A stretch of DNA of 64,000 bases from Anaerocolumna sedimenticola (GCF_009931695.1 NZ_CP048000.1:496001-560000); one strand, 5' to 3'. Counted from the stretch's first letter, positions 43,136 to 52,977 are shown. The notes: generated from the sequence alone by a model not told the origin. Numbers and translations: made by a program.

Positions 43136-43903
43136 TCACCTCATTATGCTCCATATTACACCAACACCGATTGCTATACTAAATGCAACTAATACCGAAT
43201 CCAGCATTCGTACGGCTCCTGAAATATAGTCATTTTCAATAAAATCACGGACGGCGTTGGTAAAAGCAACACCAGGTACTAAGGGTATAATAGATCCGAT
43301 GATCATCTTATCAATATTATCTCCAAGGCCTAAATTATAAGCACTAATCGCCAGTATTGTAACGATAGCACTTCCCATAATATTCTGTATGGCCTTAGTG
43401 ACATAACTTTTCATAAATAGGGTCATTGTAATACCTAATATAATTCCTAAAAATAATGAAACAATGGAGTCCGTTACACTTCCTCCCAAAAAATAACAAA
43501 AGCTGCTGCCAAGGCCATATGCCGCTATCTGAACTTTTGACGGATACATCTTTTTATTCTTAAGCTCCAATAATTTATCCAATGCCTTATCAACATTATA
43601 GGTTTTTTGTTCAATCTGTCTGGAAATCTGATTTACTAATTCTATTTTTTCTAAATTGGTAGTTCCTGTGGGTATATGCTTAATTTTAAACTGATGTAAA
43701 CTTTTATTTCCCTGGGCAGTTACAAAAATTCCATTGGCAATTACAAAGGTATCAATATCAAGTCCATAAGCTTTTGCAATTCTCTCCATGGTATCCTCAA
43801 CACGGAATATCTCTGCTCCGTTACTTAATAATAATTCGCCCGCCAAAACTATAACATTAAATACTTTGTCCTTTTTATTCTCATTGGTATCCACTATGTT
43901 CAC
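43136..43903 (-). CDS. ThrE-type exporter, large subunit (DUF1212)
   Basis: A 255-residue protein with an N-terminal soluble region (LLSNGAEIFRVEDTMERIAKAYG, typical of DUF1212) and a C-terminal five-helix membrane part with GSIIPLVPGVAFTNAVRDF. It is the N-terminal half of the ThrE exporter. The two genes together restore the full family length. Confidence 0.9.
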   Translation of the reverse strand: MNIVDTNENKKDKVFNVIVLAGELLLSNGAEIFRVEDTMERIAKAYGLDIDTFVIANGIFVTAQGNKSLHQFKIKHIPTGTTNLEKIELVNQISRQIEQKTYNVDKALDKLLELKNKKMYPSKVQIAAYGLGSSFCYFLGGSVTDSIVSLFLGIILGITMTLFMKSYVTKAIQNIMGSAIVTILAISAYNLGLGDNIDKMIIGSIIPLVPGVAFTNAVRDFIENDYISGAVRMLDSVLVAFSIAIGVGVIWSIMR

Positions 43904-44049
43904 CCGTAATTAATTAAATTAATACATTCATCATATAGCACGTTTTAATACATGTCAATAAATTTACTCCGGTGCACAAAAATGAAGGGGCTGGGGCACT
44001 AAATGCGGCGCCCTTTTTCATTAGAGATGTTTACATTTTGGGTATCAAA

Positions 44050-44197
44050 ATAGCGTGTGATTATTATCCAACAGAGGCACGGTCTCACTCGTTTGCCGCC
44101 ATCGGTACATAAGGCCGTGGCAGATAAATTATTCTGCCACAACCGAAGTACCGATGGCGGCAAACGGTCTCTTAATAGATTAATAATCACACGCTAT
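44050..44197. repeat. Large nested inverted repeat (about 148 bases)
   Basis: Three nested perfect stems: outer ATAGCGTGTGATTATTA (44050-44066 with 44181-44197), middle GTTTGCCGCCATCGGTAC (44091-44108 with 44148-44165), inner GTGGCAG (44117-44123 with 44134-44140). It lies 11 bases beyond the amidase stop. It is unlike families A and B; a single-copy hairpin element or an inserted MITE. Confidence 0.85.
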
Positions 44198-44208
44198 TCT
44201 TTTACAAA

Positions 44209-44820
44209 TCACTCAAATCCAAAATACCGCTTTATTCCTAAGTATATCCCATTTGCAAACTGGTATTGGTTGTCTCTAAGCTTCATGGCATCGGAAAGAT
44301 TCGTTACGTACGCTAACTCAATTAATATGGAATGCATATTCGTTCTACGTAAAACATACAGGGATGGATTTACCCGTACTCCATTATCATTTGTTCCAAC
44401 CGTTTCTGTGACCGCATTCAATACCGCGTCTGCCAACCAGTTAGATTGGGTACCAGTCCTGTAAATATAAACCTCCGTTCCGTTAATGTCCGGATCCGGA
44501 TTGGAATTGCAATGAATGCTGATAAAATAATTTGCCGGCCATTCATTTGCCAAACGGACTCTTTCCTGTAAGCTGGTAGTATTGTTGGTACCAAGAACCG
44601 TATCAGGTGTTGGCCTTGAGACACGGGCTTCAAATCTTGAATCACTGTTTAATAAATTCTGTAAATAGATACCTACCTGGTAATTAACTTCCGATTCTGT
44701 TACACCATTGGCCTCCGCACCACTGTTAAAAGTTCCACTGGGATTGTGACCTTGATCTATAAATATCTTAATAGGCAAAGGAACACGTCCTTTCTTATTT
44801 GCTATATTATTATATTCCAT
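44209..44820 (-). CDS. N-acetylmuramoyl-L-alanine amidase (Amidase_3)
   Basis: A 203-residue zinc amidase that cuts the bond between MurNAc and L-Ala of peptidoglycan. The zinc ligands and catalytic residues are in IDQGHNPSG (His), VTESEVNYQVG (Glu), FISIHCNSN (His) and LIELAYVTN (Glu). It has no signal peptide and no cell-wall-binding repeats, like CwlC-type enzymes acting from the mother cell, or released by lysis. Confidence 0.92.
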   Translation of the reverse strand: MEYNNIANKKGRVPLPIKIFIDQGHNPSGTFNSGAEANGVTESEVNYQVGIYLQNLLNSDSRFEARVSRPTPDTVLGTNNTTSLQERVRLANEWPANYFISIHCNSNPDPDINGTEVYIYRTGTQSNWLADAVLNAVTETVGTNDNGVRVNPSLYVLRRTNMHSILIELAYVTNLSDAMKLRDNQYQFANGIYLGIKRYFGFE

Positions 44821-44952
44821 TAAACTAAAGTTGCTACAGTGATTTTTCTATAGTGTTTTTCATTTCGCCTTTCCTAACCTGAATTTTGGTATTACCATCT
44901 CTGCATCATTTGTTGTATTTGCCATAACTTACACTCTAAATAAATTTTTAGC

Positions 44953-45626
44953 TTAATCCTTATAGGCTAAGGGAGTATCGCAATAGTCACATTCCTTGGT
45001 TTTCCCCTCTATAACCTCACTGCTAGCCCCGCAATTAGGGCATTTTACCACTTTTCTTCTTGGTTCTTTTTGAATTGTTTGTTGAGCTGGTTGTTGCATG
45101 TTAACCTGTTGGTTTTTGTTTCTGCTTCCCGGCAATATAACTTCCTGCAAAGTCAGGTCAATGTATGCCCCGGGAAGAAACCGCTGTCAATCATTTCCCG
45201 TAGATCTCTTAGCGCAGTTTCGGTTGACACTCCGGCTGCATTAGCAATATTTAAAATATCTGTCTGATTTGCATAAATAATCTGGCAATATTTACTATAC
45301 CGTTCACCGAGGATTTTCATTTTCTTAGCTCCGCGGAGGGTAAGCGCCCCTCCTCCGAGGCAAAGTGTAACCATGATAAATATCATGCCAACTACAGATT
45401 CCCCGTTTTCAGTCTCCATCCCACCGGTAACACCAAGTAATAAATATATGATTCCTAATACAGTCAAAATCCATCCAAGTACATTTACAGTCCTGCTATT
45501 CCTCAATGTTTCCGTTTTATCTTCCGTTAACCTTCTATAAATGAAATAAATACCTACCGGAAAGAAGAATATACACCATAATATGGTTGCAATAACGGAT
45601 GTTCTTTTCTTTTTTGCATATGCCAT
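44953..45626 (-). pseudogene. YdjG-like membrane/zinc-ribbon protein broken by a frameshift
   Basis: Two adjacent frames, 45626-45153 (157 codons: two membrane helices then a small helical domain) and 45150-44953 (zinc ribbon CPNC...CDYC), together match the layout of the intact paralogue at 45643-46206. The upstream frame ends FFPGHTLT at the point where the paralogue reads FVSAYIDEA. Adding one G to the GGGG at 45168-45171 restores PGAYIDLTLQEVILPG, which continues into the zinc ribbon. So one base has been lost, by mutation or by sequencing error. Confidence 0.8.
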
Positions 45627-45642
45627 AATGTTATCTCCGTAA

Positions 45643-46206
45643 TTAATTCTTTATCGGTGAGCCGCAATATTCACATTCGCCGACTTTATCTTTTAAAACC
45701 TTATTGATTCCTCCGCAGCTTTTGCAGGTAACCGTTACATATTCTGCCTTCTGATTTTGTATATTTGATACAGCATCACGATACTGTGGAACTTCACTAC
45801 TACTGCTTGTCTGGAATACAACCCGGTTATTGGCTTCATCTATGTAAGCGCTAACAAAAAACTTTTTATTGATCATATTCTGCAGATTAGCCCTCACAAC
45901 ATCCTGTGAAGTATTTACCGAAGCCGCCAAATTTTCTATGGACCCTGTCGGGTCTACCGATAACCTGGCAACATATTCTTTGAAATTCTTTAATAATTTT
46001 TTTCTCTTCCTGCCTAGCTGAATAAGCCAGAATCCTAATGCTGTAAATAGCCAGCATATAATAATAGCCGCGGCTCCGTCTTTTTCATGATCAAACGTAC
46101 TCATAATAGCTACCAGTCCAAAAAGTGCAGCAATGATTGCTCCGAAAATATATTCTACTATTTCCCATATACCGTATATCACAACAGCCGCTTTTGAGTT
46201 CTTCAA
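45643..46206 (-). CDS. YdjG-like membrane protein with C-terminal zinc ribbon
   Basis: A 187-residue protein with two N-terminal membrane helices, a middle helical domain (IENLAASVNTSQDVVRANLQNMI, PCI-like in appearance) and a C-terminal zinc ribbon CKSC...CEYC. It is a paralogue of the broken gene next to it. In Bacillus subtilis the ydjG-ydjH-ydjI genes form a membrane-stress complex with PspA; the gene set here has the same make-up. The resemblance is in architecture and context, so moderately sure. Confidence 0.7.
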   Translation of the reverse strand: MKNSKAAVVIYGIWEIVEYIFGAIIAALFGLVAIMSTFDHEKDGAAAIIICWLFTALGFWLIQLGRKRKKLLKNFKEYVARLSVDPTGSIENLAASVNTSQDVVRANLQNMINKKFFVSAYIDEANNRVVFQTSSSSEVPQYRDAVSNIQNQKAEYVTVTCKSCGGINKVLKDKVGECEYCGSPIKN

Positions 46207-46208
46207 GT

Positions 46209-46907
46209 TTAAATACCCCCCTGTTTTGTATTTTTTACTTCCATTTTACGTCTGTTTACCAGTAATAACATATCATCTAATAAGGCATTGGCCTTTTCCT
46301 CTTTCTGGTCATTTTCACTTAACAGGATAAGTTTTAATGACTCTATCTTGGTTTCTATCTCTGTATCTGCAGCCACGGTAGTTGATATGTCACTGTATCT
46401 GATATCTTCCGCAATTCTCTTGATTTTTTCGGAATAAACTTTATTATGCCTGTCATCAGCAAGCATTTTCAATTTATCCGTAATCCTGGTTATGGTTTTT
46501 TCAGCGGATAACAATTTATCACTGGTATACTTCACACTGGTTGATACCTGGTAAGCGATAATAAGCAGAATCACTAAAATTGCAAGTGATACAATCTGAA
46601 TCGCAGCAAAAACCTTGTAAGCATGACTTTGTGATACCATAAACAGCAGCGAAACCGCAATTGAAATTAAAGGGATCGCTATCAGCGCACCGCCTCCAAT
46701 CGCACTCATAACTATCAGTGATAGTTTAGTTGAAATCGATTCAAGAAATACCAATCCGCCAAACGTAGCGATTTCTGCCAGTAAAATCGAACAAAAACCG
46801 GCCCAGGTCATGGTACTTCTCTCACTTGTCAATAAAAAAAACAGTAATATAGTTACAACAACACTGATTGCACCAATAATTGATAAAGTTTTTCCTCTTT
46901 TGTTCAC
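46209..46907 (-). CDS. Membrane protein with coiled-coil tail (YdjH-like position)
   Basis: About 232 residues with four membrane helices in the N-terminal half and a long charged helical tail (SAEKTITRITDKLKML onward). The best start is the GTG at 46907, which follows GGAGGG by 8 bases; the open frame reaches 46964 with no good site. It is separated from the YdjG-like gene by 2 bases and probably forms a complex with it. Confidence 0.68.
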   Translation of the reverse strand: MNKRGKTLSIIGAISVVVTILLFFLLTSERSTMTWAGFCSILLAEIATFGGLVFLESISTKLSLIVMSAIGGGALIAIPLISIAVSLLFMVSQSHAYKVFAAIQIVSLAILVILLIIAYQVSTSVKYTSDKLLSAEKTITRITDKLKMLADDRHNKVYSEKIKRIAEDIRYSDISTTVAADTEIETKIESLKLILLSENDQKEEKANALLDDMLLLVNRRKMEVKNTKQGGI

Positions 46908-47045
46908 TGTTTTTTGCCCTCCATTTTTATAAGCATTTAAGCATATATTCTTTTTAATAAGCATTTATTCTTTTAGTAAGCAATCTATTTTTAATAAGCA
47001 TCAAAATTCATATTTATAATATATAAATTACCGTACCATATTTAG

Positions 47046-48356
47046 TTATTCCAGTTTTTCACCGCATTCCGGGCAAAACTTAGGTGAACCCTGGATTACC
47101 GAACCGCATTTCGTGCATGTTTTCGTAAGCTTGATTCCGCATTCCGGACAGAATTTGCTTCCTTTGGAAATTAATTTTCCACAACCTGGGCAGCAAAATG
47201 GTTTTTCGTATCCGCAAACAGGGCAGAATTCAGCCTCTTCGGGCATATCTGCGCTGCATTTCGGACATGGATTATACTTCTTTCCGCATTCGGGGCAAAA
47301 CTTTATATTTTCGGCTAAAATACTGCCGCATTTGCTGCATTTAATTTCAGATTCCTTTTCCTTTATTTCACTGGCTTCCGTATCAAAACCACAAGTTCCG
47401 CAAAATCTCTGAGAAGGTATTAAATTAGAATGGCACTTCGGACACTCTTTTGCAGTTGTTCCACCGGCCACACCGGTACCTATTTCTTTGGATACACCGT
47501 TAAAGGCATTACCGACTGAACCGCCAATTCCTACCCCCATTCCAAGTCCTATTCCAGCGCCCATTAAATCAGAGGATACCGAACCGGGATTTTTCGCTGC
47601 TCCTTCCAATGTATCAAAAGAGCGTTCCTGCTGGTAACTGTAACCGATGATATTCATTTCGGCACGTTTTGCCAATGCACTTTTCAATTTTGCAACTGCC
47701 GGATCTTCTTCGGGTATACTTAAATCATTCACGTAAAAATTAGCAAGTTTGATTCCATACTCATCTAATGTAGGCGCAATACGTTCTTTCATAAAGTTAG
47801 AAAGCTCATCTATGTACGCATTTATTTCCAATAAACTAATTTGTTTATTAACTACATATTGTGATATGGCATCTTTTACTTTTGTGATATACAAGCCACG
47901 AAAATATTTTACCAAGGTCGTCTTATCAAATACGGATAAGGTTCCGACTAATTTTATAAGAAATTTCTTCGAATCCTCAATCTGGACACCAAATGTACCG
48001 TTAGAACGCACCGGTGCAAATACTCCGTATTTGGGATCCTGAATCTGAATCGGGGATGCGGTTCCCCATTTCACATCCAGGGAAAATACCTTATTGATAT
48101 ACCATACTTCAGCGGTAAACGGGGAGCGCCCTCCAAAGGGAAGATTAACCAACTTATTCAGTAAAGGAATATTTGCTGTTTCAAGCGTATGGCGTCCGCT
48201 TTCAAATACATCAAGCGCCTTACCGCCCTTAAATAAAATAGCTTCCTGAGATTCATTTACAATTAGTTGTGTCCAGGTTCCTAATTCCTCGCTAGGGTAT
48301 TTCCAGGCAAATACATCCGGACCACCGTTATATTTGATTACTTCAACTATTGCCAT
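47046..48356 (-). CDS. SPFH-domain protein with multiple zinc ribbons (YdjI-like)
   Basis: A 436-residue soluble protein. The N-terminal half (MAIVEVIKYNGGPDVFAWKY) is an SPFH/flotillin-like domain of the YdjI/'virion core protein' family; a Gly-rich linker (about 270-300) follows; the C-terminal part holds about seven CxxC pairs arranged as successive zinc ribbons (CPKC, CGTC, CSKC, CPEC, CPKC, CPVC, CPGC, CPEC, CTKC, CPEC). The start at 48356 is fixed by GAGGAGGA; the frame is open to 48476. YdjI recruits PspA to membranes in B. subtilis, but no pspA gene is seen here. Confidence 0.85.
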   Translation of the reverse strand: MAIVEVIKYNGGPDVFAWKYPSEELGTWTQLIVNESQEAILFKGGKALDVFESGRHTLETANIPLLNKLVNLPFGGRSPFTAEVWYINKVFSLDVKWGTASPIQIQDPKYGVFAPVRSNGTFGVQIEDSKKFLIKLVGTLSVFDKTTLVKYFRGLYITKVKDAISQYVVNKQISLLEINAYIDELSNFMKERIAPTLDEYGIKLANFYVNDLSIPEEDPAVAKLKSALAKRAEMNIIGYSYQQERSFDTLEGAAKNPGSVSSDLMGAGIGLGMGVGIGGSVGNAFNGVSKEIGTGVAGGTTAKECPKCHSNLIPSQRFCGTCGFDTEASEIKEKESEIKCSKCGSILAENIKFCPECGKKYNPCPKCSADMPEEAEFCPVCGYEKPFCCPGCGKLISKGSKFCPECGIKLTKTCTKCGSVIQGSPKFCPECGEKLE

Positions 48357-48702
48357 CTGTTTGTCCTCCTCATTCCATATCCTCGTCTCTATAAGGTAAA
48401 ATTCAATTATTTCTTCATTTTCATTCTTATATCTTTGTCTATTTTGGCTATGAAAGCCATAAATACCTCTCATCATTACTCAACATAACAAGTTCGATAC
48501 AAGTAACCTGGAATAATTTTAACACTCCATAGGCCAAATCTCAATATAACTTTGTAATTTTAGGAAGAAATACCGCGTTTATTATACTTTTATCTGAGTG
48601 ATGTTAAGTATGAATTTTTATTTTACAACTTTGCCCGATTCATTATCACATAAAGTTATATTAAACATAAAATAACATAAGGCTTTATACGGAGAATTTA
48701 AA
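48357..48702. other. Divergent promoter region, no gene
   Basis: About 345 AT-rich bases between the ydjI-like and DUF2935 genes. AATATAACTTT (48543-48553) is repeated in inverted form at 48652-48662. No other structure was recognised. Confidence 0.45.
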
Positions 48703-49623
48703 ATGTTTCCTAAACAAAACTTTGTCAAACAATCCTTAGAATTACATTTATTCTTTGGCAGGATAATGAAAGAACATTCACTTTTCTTAGAATTAGGATT
48801 TACTCCAAGAGACAGCAAATTTAAAGATCAAGCAGATACTTTTCGTAAAGAATTTGACCGGCTATTATGTGAAGTAGTTTGTATATCAAATGGAAATGTC
48901 AGTCCGGATGTACTTCAATCAGGAGAAGTTATTACACAATATACATTGGATGCTGAAATGGCCACTTCCTTTCTTACAGGAATTCAAATACCTTCTGAAA
49001 TAACCAAAGAACAGATGGATTTACTGGACAGCAGATATGATCCATGTAATCAAAGTTTAGAGCAGAAAGTATGTGAAATAAACGAAAGAGCAATCGAGTT
49101 GATTACAGCATTAATAAAATTTAAACGTACGATCTTATCCGATGTTTTATGCTGTAAAATGTTTACCGTAAATTATCCGCTTTTAATCGACCATATCACA
49201 CGGGAAGCAAGGCTTTATTTACAGATGGTTCAATGTCTGCAAAGCGGAGAAGATCTTGATATCGAAAATAATGCCTTGGAATTCGAAGTATTCTGGAATC
49301 GGATAATGGCGGAACATTCAAAATTCATTCGCGGTTTACTTGACCCAACAGAAGATGATTTAATTAACACAGCGAATAATTTCGGAAATGAATTTGACCA
49401 ATTAATTGAAGAGTCGAAAGCTGCTATGGATAATACCATTCCCGCAACCCAAGTAACTGCTGAAAGTCTTGAAGCGACAAAAGCTTTACGCGATTTTAAG
49501 GCACAGGGTACACAGGGTATTTTGGAATGTAAAGTAAGATCCATTATTATACCTTTATTAGGCGACCATGTTTTACGGGAAGCAAATCATTATTTAAGAT
49601 TATTGAAAATGTTTAAGCGCTAA
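48703..49623 (+). CDS. DUF2935 protein, tandem four-helix-bundle domains
   Basis: A 306-residue protein made of two homologous DUF2935 halves, each starting with a similar motif: LHLFFGRIMKEHSLFLELGF (about residues 14-33) and FWNRIMAEHSKFIRGLL (about residues 195-211). Each half also has a later HxxREA motif (DHITREARLYL and DHVLREANHYL). The His and Glu residues look like a ferritin-type metal site. Function unknown; common in spore-forming Firmicutes. CGGAG precedes the ATG. Confidence 0.88.
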   Translation: MFPKQNFVKQSLELHLFFGRIMKEHSLFLELGFTPRDSKFKDQADTFRKEFDRLLCEVVCISNGNVSPDVLQSGEVITQYTLDAEMATSFLTGIQIPSEITKEQMDLLDSRYDPCNQSLEQKVCEINERAIELITALIKFKRTILSDVLCCKMFTVNYPLLIDHITREARLYLQMVQCLQSGEDLDIENNALEFEVFWNRIMAEHSKFIRGLLDPTEDDLINTANNFGNEFDQLIEESKAAMDNTIPATQVTAESLEATKALRDFKAQGTQGILECKVRSIIIPLLGDHVLREANHYLRLLKMFKR

Positions 49624-49630
49624 TTTTAAA

Positions 49631-49834
49631 AGGGGCTGTTGCAAAATTCAAAATATAACTTCCTTGTGGGAGAATATGCTTTATATTTCGCAGATATTTT
49701 GTTGAAAGTATGTGCGAATGGCTCCAAGAAAGAGAATGGAGCCGTTTATTCGCGCGACTTGAAACAAAATTCAAGAAATATAAAGCATATTCTAGACACA
49801 AGTTTAGTAAATTGACTATTTTGCAACAGCCCCT
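49631..49834. repeat. MITE-like element with terminal inverted repeats
   Basis: AGGGGCTGTTGCAAAAT at 49631-49647 and its complement at 49818-49834 are perfect 17-base ends. Inside, AGAATATGCTTTATATTTC (49671-49689) pairs with 49775-49793 and GGCTCC pairs with GGAGCC. The end sequence GGGGCTGTTGCAAAA is of the kind seen at ends of IS elements, but there is no transposase; no clear target duplication. Confidence 0.8.
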
Positions 49835-49856
49835 CTATTTCCATAATTTATTAGCT

Positions 49857-51156
49857 CTACTCAAAGTAAATCGGATTCGATATCAGCACCTTCATTTGGC
49901 CAAATTCCGGTGTGAGCTTTCTGATTACTTCAAAGCGGCAGAACCTGGCATTTTCATATTTTCTCTTTAATTCCAATTCTCTGACACCGTCTTCGCAAAT
50001 AATTTTTTCCATTCCATGATCTGTAACAATGCAAATTTCATCATTGATTTTCAAATTCCAGAAGTGTATCATTATCTCACTTCCCAGAGAAGCAGTTTCG
50101 CCCAATATCTTACCATCAGCCTCTGCATACAAATCAGGTCCTTTGGTAAATAAGGAAACATAACCATTTCCATTTTTTATAGCCCGCACAATATCATCGT
50201 TTGTATTGGACTTAGCATAGACGCAGGTACACGGCATACCCATTAGACTCAATACATCATGGCGATGAAAATCACTTCCACCTACAATAGGAATCTTTCT
50301 TTGAATTAACAGCTGATCATGCCACCATTCCAAACACTTTAGATTTGCAGATATTGGTAATCCCCCATTCCAAATCTCAACAACATCATAATCAAAGTTT
50401 TCCATACCCCATTTCCATCCGCAATTAGGGCAAAAAGGATGATTAAGAACCAGAAGCGCACCGTTCTTTTTTGCTCCCTTTAATTTTTCCTGTGCTTCTG
50501 ATAATGAATTCACGCAAAACGCGCTTTCAAACGGCTTCTTTACTCCAAGAAGCCCTGCGTGCCCTTTGTAATGGGTCCATTCCATTCCAGGAATTACGGT
50601 GATTCCTTCCACGTCAACGCTTTGAAAGTTATGAGCATAATTGTTATGATCTGTCACAAAGATAAAGTCAAGTCCCAACTGTTTTCCCAGACTGGCAATA
50701 CCTGCTACCGATAACGTACCATCGGAGCCGAGAGTATGCATATGGGTGTCCCCTTTTAAAAGTCTGCGTTCTTTTTTGTAAATGTGATATGATAGGTTAC
50801 CAAACAGCCACTGTCCTGTACCTTATAAGCGCCTACGATAATACTCCAGCATCCTGCATCTGTATTTGCCGCAGCAAAGCCCTGAGAACTCTTAACAGAG
50901 GAAATAAATATATAACTGCGATCCGATCCGGAAGATCCGATATAACTTCCTCCCGCACCATTTAATCCCAGGTCAATAATATTTACTTCCCTGAAAATTG
51001 TGGTGTTGTCTTCTTTTCTTTCCTTTAAAAACCTTGTGTAATCATACGCAATTTCCACTTTCTCTACATCCTCCGGTACTTCAAAGGGCAGCAGGAAATA
51101 GGAGCCTTCTTCTTCTTTTTAATAAAACGTTCTACTTTTATTTCTATCTTATTCAT
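49857..51156 (-). pseudogene. PHP-domain (CehA/McbA-like) hydrolase broken by two frameshifts
   Basis: Three frames join into one protein of about 430 residues. MNKIEIKVERFIKK starts at 51156 after GGGGGAA; the frame must shift at the T5 run 51116-51120 to give EEGSYFLLPFEVPEDVEK, which continues into the N-terminal beta domain read from 51058. A second shift at the T6 run 50772-50777 joins KKERRLLKGDTHMHTLGSDG, the start of the PHP metal site. The rest is intact (VTDHNNYAHN, VLNHPF, GGSDFHRHD). Each repair needs one extra base. PHP proteins of this group hydrolyse phosphoesters. It is the last gene of the sugar ABC operon. Confidence 0.8.
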
Positions 51157-51181
51157 GATACTTATTCCCCCAAAGGTTTAT

Positions 51182-52054
51182 TTATTCTTTCGAAGCTCCC
51201 AAATTCATTCCTGCCAGTAAGTATTGCTGCGCAAAAATATAAATCAACAGCAATGGTATCGTCGAAATAATTATGGTCGCCATAACCGCGTTCTCCGGTG
51301 CCAATGCTGTCCCGGAAGTGGAATTATCCTGCATGATCATTGCCTTTAGCATAAGCGGCAAGGTATACTTATTCTGATCTGTAATCAAGGTGGCAGGTAA
51401 CATAATACTATTCCATTTTGCTACATATTCCATAAAGAATACGGTAGCTAATCCCGGTTTTGAAATCGGCAGATATATTCCTGCAAAAATCCGAAGTTCC
51501 GAGGCACCGTCAATTCTCCCTGATTCCGCTAGAGAATATGGTACGGAAGTAAAATAATTTCTCATCAATAATATACTAAACCCAGAAATTAATCCATTAA
51601 CAATAAGCCCCATGTAGCTATTTAGTAAGTTCAGCTGTTTATTCATCTGGTAGATTGAAATTAATGTCAAATCTCCCGGTATCATCATTGTCAGCATAAT
51701 AAAAGAAGTAATAAATTTTTTAAATGGCAAGTCTTTCTGAATTAATACATAACCTGCGAAAGCCGATAACACTACCTGAGATATAACTCCTACCGTGGTA
51801 ACAAAAAAGGAATTCAAAAATGGCTGAAATAATTTTGTTACTTTATAAACATATTGATATCCTTCCAGACTAAAATCATCCCACCATAGCTTAACACCGC
51901 TCTGTGTTGAACTAAGTGCTGTGGATGTTGATACAACAAACGCATTCCACATTGGTATTATCATAAGCATAAAAATAATGAATAATAGAATGCCGGCTAC
52001 CGTTTTTTGAGGGACGGACAGTTCATTTTTTATTGTTCTTCTTTTTTTCTGCAT
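51182..52054 (-). CDS. Carbohydrate ABC transporter permease (CUT1, LplC/MalG type)
   Basis: A 290-residue permease with six membrane helices and the coupling loop YSLAESGRIDGASELRIFAGIYLPISKPGLATV, the EAA motif of CUT1 transporters. It is the second permease of the operon, 17 bases after the first. Confidence 0.94.
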   Translation of the reverse strand: MQKKRRTIKNELSVPQKTVAGILLFIIFMLMIIPMWNAFVVSTSTALSSTQSGVKLWWDDFSLEGYQYVYKVTKLFQPFLNSFFVTTVGVISQVVLSAFAGYVLIQKDLPFKKFITSFIMLTMMIPGDLTLISIYQMNKQLNLLNSYMGLIVNGLISGFSILLMRNYFTSVPYSLAESGRIDGASELRIFAGIYLPISKPGLATVFFMEYVAKWNSIMLPATLITDQNKYTLPLMLKAMIMQDNSTSGTALAPENAVMATIIISTIPLLLIYIFAQQYLLAGMNLGASKE

Positions 52055-52071
52055 AATATCCTCTTTCCCTC

Positions 52072-52977
52072 CTAATCATTGTAGGTATCATCATACCGAA
52101 TTAGTTTTCGTACTGTAAACGATATAAGCATAGTCGTTAATAATACAAGGGTTGCTGCCGATGTAGCCAACCCGATTTTAAATTGGATCACACCATCATT
52201 AAAGATCAGGTATAATAAGTTTCGGACTTCGTCAAGAATGGACGAATTTGCCATCACATATATCTGATCAAAATTACGAAGTACACCCATAGCAGCCAGT
52301 ACTGTTATCACTTTCATGGTCGGAACGATATTGGGTATGGTTATTTTCATCATTTGCTTCAATCTGGACGCTCCATCAATGGAAGCCGCTTCATAAATAT
52401 TGGGATCAATGGAGACGATCGCTGCCAAAAACAACGCCGCATAATAACCTGCCCCTTTCCAGCCCCCGGTAAAAATCATAATCACCTTTGCAAATGCAGG
52501 CTCCGCCATAAATACAACCGGTCGGAAGACATCTCCTTGAGTCATTTTCAAAACTCCATTTACCAGCCCTGCAGGTGATAAAATTGTAATCCATAAACCG
52601 CCGACAACTGCCCAGGATAATATATTAGGTATGTAAGTAGCCGTCTGAAGAAGTGATTTTAAACCCTTATTATTTAACTCATTTAACAGCAATGCTATTA
52701 AAAGCCCCCATACGAACTGAAGTAGAAACGTACCAATTCCAACTGAAAGACTATTCCAGAGTGCTTTCAAATAAAGGGGATTTTTTACAATATTTATATA
52801 ATTCTCAAATCCTATGAATTCAGAACCGCCTAGTATTTTAACCTGCTGAAAACTGTTAAATATACCAAGGGCAAGAGGATAATATGAAAAAACCAGAAAA
52901 TACGCAATGATTGGTAACAGCATAAGATAAATAAAGCGATATCTTACAACTTTTTTCAAATACTTAGAAGTCTTCAT
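52072..52977 (-). CDS. Carbohydrate ABC transporter permease (CUT1, LplB type)
   Basis: A 301-residue permease with six helices and the EAA loop YEAASIDGASRLKQMMKITIPNI. The ATG at 52977 has GGAGGA seven bases upstream; the open frame continues to 53085 without a good site. Similarity to LplB-type permeases suggests import of complex or oligomeric glycans; no ATPase gene is in the operon, so a shared MsmK-type ATPase must serve it. Confidence 0.93.
   Translation of the reverse strand: MKTSKYLKKVVRYRFIYLMLLPIIAYFLVFSYYPLALGIFNSFQQVKILGGSEFIGFENYINIVKNPLYLKALWNSLSVGIGTFLLQFVWGLLIALLLNELNNKGLKSLLQTATYIPNILSWAVVGGLWITILSPAGLVNGVLKMTQGDVFRPVVFMAEPAFAKVIMIFTGGWKGAGYYAALFLAAIVSIDPNIYEAASIDGASRLKQMMKITIPNIVPTMKVITVLAAMGVLRNFDQIYVMANSSILDEVRNLLYLIFNDGVIQFKIGLATSAATLVLLTTMLISFTVRKLIRYDDTYND

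Noticed and set aside
44860..44925. A 21-codon minus-strand peptide frame after the YdjG-like pseudogene
   Set aside because: Weak ribosome-binding site and no supporting structure; too short to claim.
49710..49970. An 86-codon plus-strand frame
   Set aside because: It starts inside the MITE-like element and runs into the PHP gene on the opposite strand; a by-product of the palindrome.
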